This document shows positions 37,601 to 46,100 of a stretch of DNA of 50,855 nt, in pieces; position 1 is the stretch's first letter; each line of letters begins with the position of its first letter. Under the pieces are notes generated by a model. The model saw nothing but the letters and a program-made list of their open reading frames with translations, was not told the DNA's origin and did no database searches. The translations under genes and the position numbers were made by a program. This DNA is from Candidatus Kapaibacterium sp. (GTDB lineage Bacteria; Bacteroidota; Ignavibacteria; Kapaibacteriales; UBA2268), in contig JAPLFL010000053.1 in the NCBI GenBank assembly GCA_026390695.1, forward strand, positions 1 through 50,855, read 5' to 3'.

Positions 37601-37887
37601 CCATTTTTATCTTCCGCGATATCGAAGATACTATTGTTAGATATTGAATTTGTATCGTTATTTATATGTTTAAAAACAACAAATTCTTTGCCATCATACC
37701 TGTTTAAACCATTTTTTGTACCAAACCACATAAAGCCATGGCTGTCTTCCATGCCGCAAGTGATAATACTCTGAGATAGCCCTTCATCTTTTTTAATAAG
37801 TTCAACATTGAAATTTTGACAGAAAACGCTGTAAACATATATTAGTACAATGGAGAGAAAGAATTTGTTGAATTTTTTACCTTTCAT
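34639..37887 (-). CDS. Sensor histidine kinase with Reg_prop propeller, Y_Y_Y domain and LytS-type kinase
   Basis: 1082 residues. Signal peptide at the N-terminus, then a periplasmic beta-propeller of two-component regulator (Reg_prop) repeats, for instance GMEDSHGFMWFGTKNGLNRY, NCIWVGTYNGLDKYD, KNNIWIGTQNGLNRY and GNIWFGAYGSGISMY. A Y_Y_Y domain (about 740-825) leads to one transmembrane helix (about 838-857). The cytoplasmic part is a His_kinase of the LytS type: MNPHFIFNSLNS with H887, then an ATPase with PALFLQPYIENSIKHG and DNGVG. Such sensors in Bacteroidota often bind carbohydrates, but the ligand is not known. No receiver domain is fused; the partner LytTR regulator follows directly. 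Confidence 0.9.
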   Translation of the reverse strand: MKGKKFNKFFLSIVLIYVYSVFCQNFNVELIKKDEGLSQSIITCGMEDSHGFMWFGTKNGLNRYDGKEFVVFKHINNDTNSISNNSIFDIAEDKNGFIWILSSVKGINRLDPRTGKSKSYNLTEGKFINYISSLKMLADCDGQLYILVICNKFNTRELGALYIQQYNFKSDKFELFQTDKHYIDSAIENNLYYHDYFVGENGDLIVKTKNYQKNKNILIYEDFTKGDKLYLINPRNETYIGINNYKDYAYVKFLGSDKAANPLIQISNDKERFRVVKLVLKDLSYEETNFKIDDKWYKNGFDINPFYYNDHLFATIKLHNELSDKQKKLFNGLYQFNDSGYLGFDKTNRIHSYSPVYYGSYFLNTKQIFSSKNHIIWDYYNNGLIKIIPKTKRVFTYKNIETDPNSLSMNTIRSVYVDNDNCIWVGTYNGLDKYDKTNNCWTKYFYKGNETDNRKNAINVMTDDEDNNLMIGTNNGVLILNKKNGKYRDITNKLGLNKISKLSGNSIYIWGMVKDGKSLWLGTIGGLYKYEPSYKSYKSYIHNDTIKSSICDLRINTIFKDKKNNIWIGTQNGLNRYLPENDGFKVYLHNPNDSNSICGNNVWSICEDIDGNIWFGAYGSGISMYNPQKDNFSSLTTTNGLPDDGIVSMVCDSDNNLWLGSMKGLIKYDQIERKFTRFTEKDGFQGNEYAYHSAGVTVDNKLVFGGSDGVSIFLPMELVLNKNIPQIVISKLFFKDSLVSYLLKDQDTIKTDWHTDYIKVQFSALDYVAPLRNQYAYKVEGLHKDWIYLGNQNIIILAGIDPGNYILRIKASNNDGVWNENGISINLIISPPFWMTLWFKALIIILILLSIFFYVKNLLKRRYNEESVKRRMISLKLQALQSQMNPHFIFNSLNSIFNLIVYDDKQKAMKYLLKFSKLLRKVIDRLRASTISLEEEIEHINLYFELELLRFDNKFTYSIVVDDKINPKEISVPALFLQPYIENSIKHGQIHQIEHGKIDISIVESGENLLIDIIDNGVGRKISEENKSEDIQINKSFGMDISRERLGLINSEVFVKDSIDDKGKACGTQVSIIIFKYKTQNG

Positions 37888-38073
37888 ACTTCAGGTCAAA
37901 CATATACTATATATTAGAAAAATGAATTTATTAAAGTGCAAGTTAACTAAAATATTATATAAATTCTAATAATTATTAAAATATAATTAGGGGAGGCTAA
38001 TTTCTGAATTATTTTGCTTGTACTATTTATTGTTGTAAATTTTCTTTTTTGTTTTCATTTGTTTCAATCTATA

Positions 38074-40845
38074 CTAATAGTCAGTACACAACACAAAAGC
38101 ACCCCAATAATATGGATTCGGATATTTCTCTTTGATTTTCAATTGGGCTTCGCGCAGTGCCTCTATTTTGCTTTTGCCGCCCAAATAACCCTTGTAAAAT
38201 TCAAACATGAGTTCTTGGGTGGTTTGATCATTTACGTTCCATAAACTCATTAAAAGGCTCTTGGCTCCTGAGATATAAAATGCTCTGGTCAATCCATAAA
38301 CACCTTCACCATTTTTGATCTCACCTAAACCTGTTTCACAAGCACTCAGAACTACTAAATCAGTATTGTGAAAATCAGAGTTCATTACTTCATAAGAAGT
38401 CAAAATGCCATTGTTTTCAGAATTATCAATTGATGAATTTGTAATTGCATCCTTTGAACCGGCTAGGAGTAAGCCTGATTTTATCATCGGGTTGGTTTTC
38501 GGTAAATAAATCTGACCACCTTTTCTGCCTGAATTTTCTGCTTTGTTATCACTTAAAAAGAAACCATGTGTTGCGATATGTAATATATTTGCCTTCGATG
38601 TTTTCAATAAATTAGATTTTGTTGCTTCGGCGCCTGTGAAACTGCTGACAATAATTTTATTTTCTGTCATTAATTTTCCAAGATCATCAATTTCTTTCTT
38701 TGCTCCCGGTAAATCTTCAATCTTTAAACTCTTGAGTTCCTTTAATATGCTTGCACTTCCAATATTTCTCTCTTTTGAATTTGTTGATTTTGAACTCGCA
38801 AATGCCGGTGCTCCTAATAAAACAGCAGTCTCAGTTTTTGTTGAACTTTTTTCTTGCCTTTTTAAAATATCAGCAGTGGATAAAACAAGATTAATCTTCT
38901 TAGAATCGAGCAGATATTTCCCGTTCATACTATGAAGGGTATTCATCGAAATTCTATGATATACTCCATCAACAGCAATATAAATCGTTTTTTTGTTGGG
39001 AATTTTCTCTTCAATTTTTGACCAATAATCCAAATATGAACTATTATCATCAACTTTTCTTTTAATTGCGCTTAAATAATTATTTATTGATACCGATTCA
39101 AATTGTTCTGCCGCATCAAGAACTAAAAGGGTAGGAGCATCTTTTGTTTCTTTGGTCAATATCAAAGCAATATAAAAATACTGATCTTTATTGCCCTTTC
39201 TAAATGCTTCAAAACGAATGATTTCAATTGCTACCTCATCTTCAGCTAATTTCCCTTGAATATCCTGCCATTTGGGAGTGGAAAAGAAGTCGCCACTTTC
39301 GCCATTTGTTCCGGATGATAATTTCTTTTCAATTTCCTTAACCGCCTTTTCTAATTCTTCAATATCATTATTCGATGCAGATAATTCCGATTTGGACATC
39401 ATATAAAGTCGGCATAATTGTTGTCTTTTATGCTTCCAATCATCAAAAATAGTTATAAGTTCATTATTATTTGTAGATTCGATTTTTCTTCGGATTTCTG
39501 ATGAGCTATTTAATAATATCGAACGAAACGCTAAAGTAAAATTGTACAAATCACAAGTAATTTTCGGGGATTCTTTTACTCTATCAAGAATATAGGATGC
39601 AAACATTCCGTATCTCAATTTGACCTTATCAATATAATCTTCCTTTTCATCTTCGCTTAAAAATGGAAAAAACTGTTTTACCAATTTCAAATTCAAGTCC
39701 AAAGCTTTGCGGAAGTTATCATCGGCAAGGCGGTAATCTCCGGCATCAGCTTGAATACCTGCAAGATTGAATAAAGCTCCGGAATAATCAGGATTATTCT
39801 CACCAAAAAATATTTCCCGGAGTGCAACTACTTCTGATAAATATTTTTGAGCAATATCATATTTCCCATTAAACCAATTGATTATGCCAAGTGCATTAAG
39901 ACAATATGCATAAAGTGAATTAGTTTTGCCAAGATGTTTTTCAATCAATGGCTTAAGCTTCATAAAACCTGCTAAGGCTTCCTCCATTTTTCCTTGTGTC
40001 CAAAGTAAAACGGCAAAATCATAAAGTGGACTTATGAACTCAGTCCGATTTTCAGGAATCTTATCTTTTATTTTATTAAAGCGATTGATAATATCCTTCA
40101 CCTGATCGGATTGGCTAAGAGCACTATTCACAAGTCCAAGTTTTAGAAGGGCATAGATTGTGCTCGGATGAGTTTCGCCAAGTTTATCTTTAAAAATAAA
40201 ATATGATTCCGATATTAACTTCTCAGCTTCAATGAAATCTGCTAAAGAATAATACAGAGTTCCGAGATTAAATATTGTATTTGCATAAGTAACATTTTTT
40301 TGTTCTTTATTTTTCAAACTTTCTTTGAACATTTTTTCTGATTGCTCAAATTCTCCGAAAGTCTGCAACAATCTTCCAGAATTATTTAAAGCATGAGAAT
40401 ATGTTAAAGAATTAATTCCGGAAATTTTTCGTTTAATTTCAATTGCTTCAGCAATATTCTGACGCGCTTCTTCATAGCGACCAAGATATTGGTTTACTAC
40501 TGATAAATTATTTAAAGTCAAGGCATAAGATGGATGTTCTACTCCAAATGCACTTTTCAGTATATTTTTTCTTGTTATTAAATATTGATATGCCTTGTCA
40601 TAATCTCCCATACTCATACTGATAGACGACATAAGTCCTAATGACACAGCATGTTTTGCAGGACTTTCATGAACTCCGATTTTTAGAGATTCATCAGCGT
40701 AAAAAACTGCCGAATCCAATTTATCAGCTTTTAAAAAGCCTTTGCTCTTAACAAATAAATCTTGCCAAGTATCCGCATTTGCAGCAGTTCTAAAATTTAT
40801 TAATACTATTACAATTAATATAAATCTCAAATATATTTTATTCAT
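38074..40845 (-). CDS. Exported TPR-CHAT protease (caspase/separase-like)
   Basis: 923 residues with a signal peptide (about 1-25, ending ANA). TPR repeats fill about residues 30-390 (HPSYALTLNNLSVVNQYLGR, HALNNSGRLLQTFGEFEQSE, GALFNLAGIQADAGDY), then a helical linker, and a C-terminal CHAT domain. Its catalytic dyad is H760 (HIATHGFF) and C836 (SACETGLG), with YWGAF near the end. CHAT domains are clan CD cysteine peptidases, like caspase and separase. Because of the signal peptide this one should work in the periplasm or at the surface. It lies 39 nt after the OmpA-family gene and is the last gene of the adhesin operon, so it may process the adhesin or cell-envelope partners (inference). Confidence 0.88.
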   Translation of the reverse strand: MNKIYLRFILIVIVLINFRTAANADTWQDLFVKSKGFLKADKLDSAVFYADESLKIGVHESPAKHAVSLGLMSSISMSMGDYDKAYQYLITRKNILKSAFGVEHPSYALTLNNLSVVNQYLGRYEEARQNIAEAIEIKRKISGINSLTYSHALNNSGRLLQTFGEFEQSEKMFKESLKNKEQKNVTYANTIFNLGTLYYSLADFIEAEKLISESYFIFKDKLGETHPSTIYALLKLGLVNSALSQSDQVKDIINRFNKIKDKIPENRTEFISPLYDFAVLLWTQGKMEEALAGFMKLKPLIEKHLGKTNSLYAYCLNALGIINWFNGKYDIAQKYLSEVVALREIFFGENNPDYSGALFNLAGIQADAGDYRLADDNFRKALDLNLKLVKQFFPFLSEDEKEDYIDKVKLRYGMFASYILDRVKESPKITCDLYNFTLAFRSILLNSSSEIRRKIESTNNNELITIFDDWKHKRQQLCRLYMMSKSELSASNNDIEELEKAVKEIEKKLSSGTNGESGDFFSTPKWQDIQGKLAEDEVAIEIIRFEAFRKGNKDQYFYIALILTKETKDAPTLLVLDAAEQFESVSINNYLSAIKRKVDDNSSYLDYWSKIEEKIPNKKTIYIAVDGVYHRISMNTLHSMNGKYLLDSKKINLVLSTADILKRQEKSSTKTETAVLLGAPAFASSKSTNSKERNIGSASILKELKSLKIEDLPGAKKEIDDLGKLMTENKIIVSSFTGAEATKSNLLKTSKANILHIATHGFFLSDNKAENSGRKGGQIYLPKTNPMIKSGLLLAGSKDAITNSSIDNSENNGILTSYEVMNSDFHNTDLVVLSACETGLGEIKNGEGVYGLTRAFYISGAKSLLMSLWNVNDQTTQELMFEFYKGYLGGKSKIEALREAQLKIKEKYPNPYYWGAFVLCTDY

Positions 40846-40883
40846 CTTAAATTCTTTCTCTTAAATTCGTAATTAAATGAACT

Positions 40884-43127
40884 TTACCACTTAATCGGTG
40901 TTTCAACTTCCACTTCTACAGTTCGGCAATAAAAACGTCCTTCAGGTAAATCATTATCGTATAATAAATCAGAACCGCCAAGATAATTAATATATACGTT
41001 TTTGCTATTCATAAGATTTTTGACTGCTTTAGCACGATCTTCAGATAGTTGCAAATTCTTCTGTTGGTCACCTACTCTATCGGTATAACCGGTTACATTA
41101 AATTTCGAGCTTGCCTGAGATTTGCTTTTAATAAAATCACAAATTTTTTGGTTTGCAGATGAAAGCTCAGATGAATTAAACTGGAATAATATTAGGCTGT
41201 ATTTATCAACAATTTTATCACCTTGGCGATTAGCCTTCTTCTTGCGTATAGTAACTTGCTCGGTCGGCAATGCTTTATCGCCAGAGCTAATAAGTTTTCC
41301 GTAGGAGTCCCAAAATTCAAGTTTATATTTAATATCAGATTCAAAGCGAGGCATTTTATCTTTATTTCTATCAATTTTCCAATCAACTATGCGTGGAAGT
41401 GTATCTTCTTTTTCAAATACTTCAAGTATTTTGCCGCCTTGCTCTGCTGTAATACGCCATTTCTTAATTGCAGATTCAGTTTTTGCTGCATTGTAAAAGC
41501 GTATTATAGGAGGTGATGCTTTTAATAGAGTATCTTTTGTATAAACCGGTTCAAGAATTTCGTAAGTATCCGATGAAATTTCTACTCTGCGGTTTTCTTC
41601 AACTCCATCTGGAACTTTTATGTTTGATGGCGTTTCTGGTAAATTTCTTGTCTGAATATTAATTCTGCTCTTTTCTATATTCCAAACAGATGTAAGATAA
41701 TCAAAAATAATCTCTGCTCGCTTTTTTGATAATTCTTTATTTCCCTTTTCTTTATCGTTATCAGAATTACATCCGGTAACTGTGATTTTGGAATTTGGAA
41801 AATCTTTCATTCTTTTTGCGACAATGTTCAGTACATTATAATATGTCGCTAATGTACCGGATTTACTTAATTTATCAACAGAAAAACCATTTGTTTCATC
41901 ATTATTAAGTTTGATATATTTACTTTGAAGTTCAGATGAATTTTTCTCGAAGAAGACATAATTTAGTAATGGACGAAGGTTATTTGATAAAAATTCTTCA
42001 ACTCTCAAAGTTGCTTTGTTATCTTCGATATTGTCATCAACTCCCACTGCACGAATATAGGCTTGTGATGCTGCTTCAATAGTATTATCGATAAATTCAT
42101 TATCTTTGCGGTTGTATGTTCCATAAATAATATTATCGGAATTGCCAATAATTTCATATTCTTCATCAAAAGCAAAAATTTTATCATTTTCATCTTCTTT
42201 TTGTGGAATAATCTGCTTAATCTCTGTATATTTTGAAGTTGAGTACATTAAACATAGTCCAAATTTCAAGGAATTAGCTTTCCATGACAAATTATTTACG
42301 ATATTTGTAAGTGAATAGTAATAATTTATTTCTGGGTAAAGGAGCATTGATTTTGAAGCGTTTAGAGGCAATTCATAGCTTAAGCCGCCTTCTACTCCTA
42401 AAATCAGTGGGTTTACTTCTGGTATGGTTCCAGTTGATTGATGCTGTACACGTAATTTCGTATCTTTGCCGTTTGAATCAATAAAGGTTCCCGAATTAAT
42501 TGGCTGAGTTATCTTTTCTTCTTGTGTGTAATTTTTAGTTAAAAGATAGCCAATATTTATGGCAGCGTTTATATGCAATTTATCAAAAATATTGAATGAT
42601 ATTCCCGGTTTAATTGAAATCAATGCCAGTTTCGCATCCATTGTATGTGAAAATTCACCATCGACTGCCATTGAATCAATCGCAACTTTTGTTGGCTCAA
42701 TTGCTGAAAGTAGTCCATTTAATCCGCTATATTCTAACTTAGCATTTACCGAGAAATTTGTGAATATTGGATAATCAAAGACAAATCCGAAAGTTAGTCC
42801 AGTTCCATCTCCGGTTTTAAAATCGGGACAGCAGTTTGGTATTCCGGGCAGTCTTTGGAAATTTGCAATATGTGAATTTAGATTATAATTTACATATCCG
42901 CCATATCCAGTACCAAGAATAACTTTCTCGAAAGAATCGGCTGAATAAGAATTTATTGGAAAAAGAGCACATGTTAAAATGAATATTATCACTTTATAAT
43001 CAAAGAACCTCACCCCGACCCTCTCCAAAGGAGAGGGAGTAAAGACGTTCTTATTCCCTCTCCTTTGGAGAGGGTTAGGGTGAGGTTCCAAAGTATTTTG
43101 CAGTTTGTTATAATTTTTCTTCCTCAC
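40884..43127 (-). CDS. OmpA-family outer-membrane protein with two OmpA-like domains
   Basis: Up to 747 residues. The signal peptide is VIIFILTCALFPINSYSA, preceded in frame by about 45 residues encoded mostly by a palindromic repeat (43005-43088). The annotated start is a GTG overlapping the upstream stop; GTG codons just after the repeat are at least as likely, with GGAG of the repeat serving as ribosome binding site. An N-terminal beta-barrel region (TGYGGYVNYNLNSHIANFQR, GLTFGFVFDYPIF) is followed by an OmpA-like domain (KITVTGCNSDNDKEKGNKEL, EENRRVEIS) and a second, C-terminal one (NVTGYTDRVGDQQKNLQLSE, YCRTVEVEVE). OmpA domains bind peptidoglycan. It sits between the giant adhesin and the CHAT protease genes. 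Confidence 0.85.
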   Translation of the reverse strand: MRKKNYNKLQNTLEPHPNPLQRRGNKNVFTPSPLERVGVRFFDYKVIIFILTCALFPINSYSADSFEKVILGTGYGGYVNYNLNSHIANFQRLPGIPNCCPDFKTGDGTGLTFGFVFDYPIFTNFSVNAKLEYSGLNGLLSAIEPTKVAIDSMAVDGEFSHTMDAKLALISIKPGISFNIFDKLHINAAINIGYLLTKNYTQEEKITQPINSGTFIDSNGKDTKLRVQHQSTGTIPEVNPLILGVEGGLSYELPLNASKSMLLYPEINYYYSLTNIVNNLSWKANSLKFGLCLMYSTSKYTEIKQIIPQKEDENDKIFAFDEEYEIIGNSDNIIYGTYNRKDNEFIDNTIEAASQAYIRAVGVDDNIEDNKATLRVEEFLSNNLRPLLNYVFFEKNSSELQSKYIKLNNDETNGFSVDKLSKSGTLATYYNVLNIVAKRMKDFPNSKITVTGCNSDNDKEKGNKELSKKRAEIIFDYLTSVWNIEKSRINIQTRNLPETPSNIKVPDGVEENRRVEISSDTYEILEPVYTKDTLLKASPPIIRFYNAAKTESAIKKWRITAEQGGKILEVFEKEDTLPRIVDWKIDRNKDKMPRFESDIKYKLEFWDSYGKLISSGDKALPTEQVTIRKKKANRQGDKIVDKYSLILFQFNSSELSSANQKICDFIKSKSQASSKFNVTGYTDRVGDQQKNLQLSEDRAKAVKNLMNSKNVYINYLGGSDLLYDNDLPEGRFYCRTVEVEVETPIKW
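43005..43088. repeat. 84-bp palindromic element lying over the start of the OmpA-family gene
   Basis: GAACCTCAC at the left and GTGAGGTTC at the right are inverted, and inside them CCCTCTCCAAAGGAGAGGG and CCCTCTCCTTTGGAGAGGG each form hairpins. In the gene's frame it reads as PHPNPLQRRGN and SPLERVGVRF, strings I recognise as translations of this widespread repeat and not as part of a signal peptide. It therefore inserted at the head of the gene. Confidence 0.8.
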
Positions 43128-46100
43128 TTCACCACCTCAATCTTCTTAGTTAAAATCATAGTTTCTGTTTTCAGAACAAGGAAGTATGTTCCACTATGTA
43201 AATCACTTATATTGATTTGCTCACTTCCCGTTCCAGCTTTTTTAGCTTGATTGAAAACTACTTTTACTTCCTGTCCTGCATTATCAACAAGTGCCATTTT
43301 AGTCATTCCATCTTCAATCAACTCATAATCAATCTCAATTTTATCATTTCCTGGATTTGGTTTTCCGATCATCAATTTTGCTGTGGTTCCTGCACTTAAT
43401 AAACGCGGATGCCCACCCTCGCGGCAGAGACCGGTTAGAGTAAACAGACCATTCTTTACAGTTACTTTTACGTTTGTATCGCCGATGGCGGTAGGATTTG
43501 TTGCTTTTAATTCAGATAAAGTATCATTTCCTAAGGTAGCAATAAAATCAAAGGCTTTGAAATAATTGGCATTTTCAGCTAATGCAGGAAGTGCCAACGT
43601 AACTGTATTAATTGAGTCACTTAGCTTGCCATTCGGTGTTTTATCAAAAGGTACAAGCAGTGTTTTATTAAATGATAAATCAAATTTATAACCTTTAACA
43701 TTATCAATATTATGGGCAGTATCCAAATAAATCTTCAATAGCACTCCTCCACCCGGATCGGACTCCGTACTATCTACATGAAATATTGCAAATCCTTTAA
43801 TTGCGGGAGTTCCAACATTTGCAAAAAGCGAGATTTGCGTGCCATTGCCGCAATTAGGTTCGGTGAATTTATATTTTGCAGAGTCAATTGTACCATTTTT
43901 AGCTCCAGCATAACGGAAAGTTAGAATACCTGATGAATTCGGTGGTATAGGATTCGGGTCAATGCTTAATATCTTGAATTTAATATCAATTGTAATAGGA
44001 AATGCAAAAAATATAGGAATTGAACCGGTATTTGTAATCCCTAAATCTTGAGTACTTGATAAATTCTCAGGCAAATTTCTGTAATATACTTTACTTGAAT
44101 CCAGCACAAAACCACTGCTATCTTTACTGCCGGTTAAAGTTACATTAAATTTTGCATTATTGCTTGCATTGCTGTTTATAGTCAAATTGGCTGTTTTTTG
44201 GCCTGTTGTTTTTGGAACAAAATTGATTAATAATTGCACTTTTCCCATAGAATCAATTTTTGTGTTGGAATAATCCTTCACAGCAGCAAATTCATCTTTG
44301 TTCGTTCCACCAAAATCTATGGAACTGATCATTAATGGCGCAACTCCATAATTCTGGACAAGTAAAGTGTCTGTAGAAATTGAAGTGCAGATAATATTAT
44401 TATATTTAATTGACGTATTTGCAACTATTGCAGGATTTTTGCCTCCGCTGGGATAATAATGTCCCGCTGCTGCACGCGCTTTGCATCCATTGGCATCGGT
44501 AACTTCACAGTCGTAAATGCCTTCCTTCGTTGGCTTGTAGCTCGCGGCGGTCGCTCCGGGGATGAGTGTGTCCTGATAAAACCATTGATTTCCACTTGGC
44601 GCATCGCTGTAAAGTGTTGAATCTTTTTCGCTTATATTTGGTTTTGCCGGCAATGGATGTACTGTAAATGATTTCCATACAGAATCTGAACAGCCTTCAG
44701 GAGTGGTGTAGCTATAAGTGATAGTATGCGAACCTGCTCCGGCTGAGAGAGGATCGAATTTCGTTCCGTTTATCCCTTTAGCTCCGCTGTAATTGCCTCC
44801 GACGGGGAAACCGCTTGTCAGGTCGAACGCTCCGGCATCCATGCAAATATCGAGGAATCCGCCAATACTCACTTTTGGCATTGGATTGACCGTTACGGTA
44901 AGTTCGGTGGAATCAAGAAATCCCTTCGATTTATCTTCTTGAATTAGCTTGACTTTGCCCGCACCCTTGCTTGTCCAGTTGACCGTAATTTGGTCGCCTG
45001 TATTTTGCCCGATTATTTGGCCAAAGGAATTTACCGACCATTTGCTCGTTGCACCGTTTGGCGTAGTGGTTTTGTAATCAGCTGATCGTCCTTCGCAAAG
45101 GCTTTGTGTGCCAGTAATACTGAGTCCGGGTTTGTTGCTGAGTGTTACAGAAAGTGAATCTTGACTTGAGCAGTCAAATTCATTGGTTTGAGTTAGAATA
45201 ACTTTGCCGCTTGTGCCCGCTCCCCAGAGAACATCAACTGAGCTTGAATTATCTTTGCCTTGGACTGCTCCGCCCGATGCAGTCCATTTGTATGTGTTAT
45301 TTGTGGCTAAGGCAGCAGTATATGTTTGTAGAGCTTGATTCAGCGCTGTAATTGGCCCGCTGATTTTTGGTTTTGGCAACTGGTGAATAGTCACGCTAAT
45401 TGATGCCGTATCTTTCAGATTGCCGCTTATAGTTTGGATTAATGTTACAGAACCCTGACCTGCTGCGCCCCATTTAACATTGAATAATGTATCTGTGGTT
45501 GAACCTATCGGATTGCCGCCCTGCGCGCTCCATTCATTTGTTCGATTGGCAGCAGGAGCGACGGAAAACTTCGACGAAGAAAATTCGCAAATATTTGCTG
45601 AGTAATTATTTATAACGATATTAGAATTATTTATTGTAATATCAAGAGTTATTGAATCTCTGCAACCCGCTGCATTTGTTACATATAGAGTTATCTTTTC
45701 AGTTCCGGCAGCGCCCCACTGGATATTTACAATCTGTGCACTTGACGAACCCATTATCGTTCCACCGCTGCTAACTATCCACTGCCATGTCGTTGCGTCA
45801 GTTGGGCCGCTGTAACTCTGCGTTGAGCCTTTCGGAACGGACGATAATCCTGAAATTGATTTATTTGGTAATGCACTTACAGCAACAGATAAGCTGCTTG
45901 AATCAGAGCAATTTGTACTTACATTTGTCCTTTTCGCTTTAACGCTGCCAGTGCCAACACTTGCCCACTTCACTTTCACCGACGGGCCTGAGCTCGGGCT
46001 GACTGTTCCGCCAACTGCAGACCATGAAAGTGTAGTTCCTACAATATCAGTAGCGGTATATGTATATTCATTAGCAACGCAGGCTGGATTGGGGCCGGCA

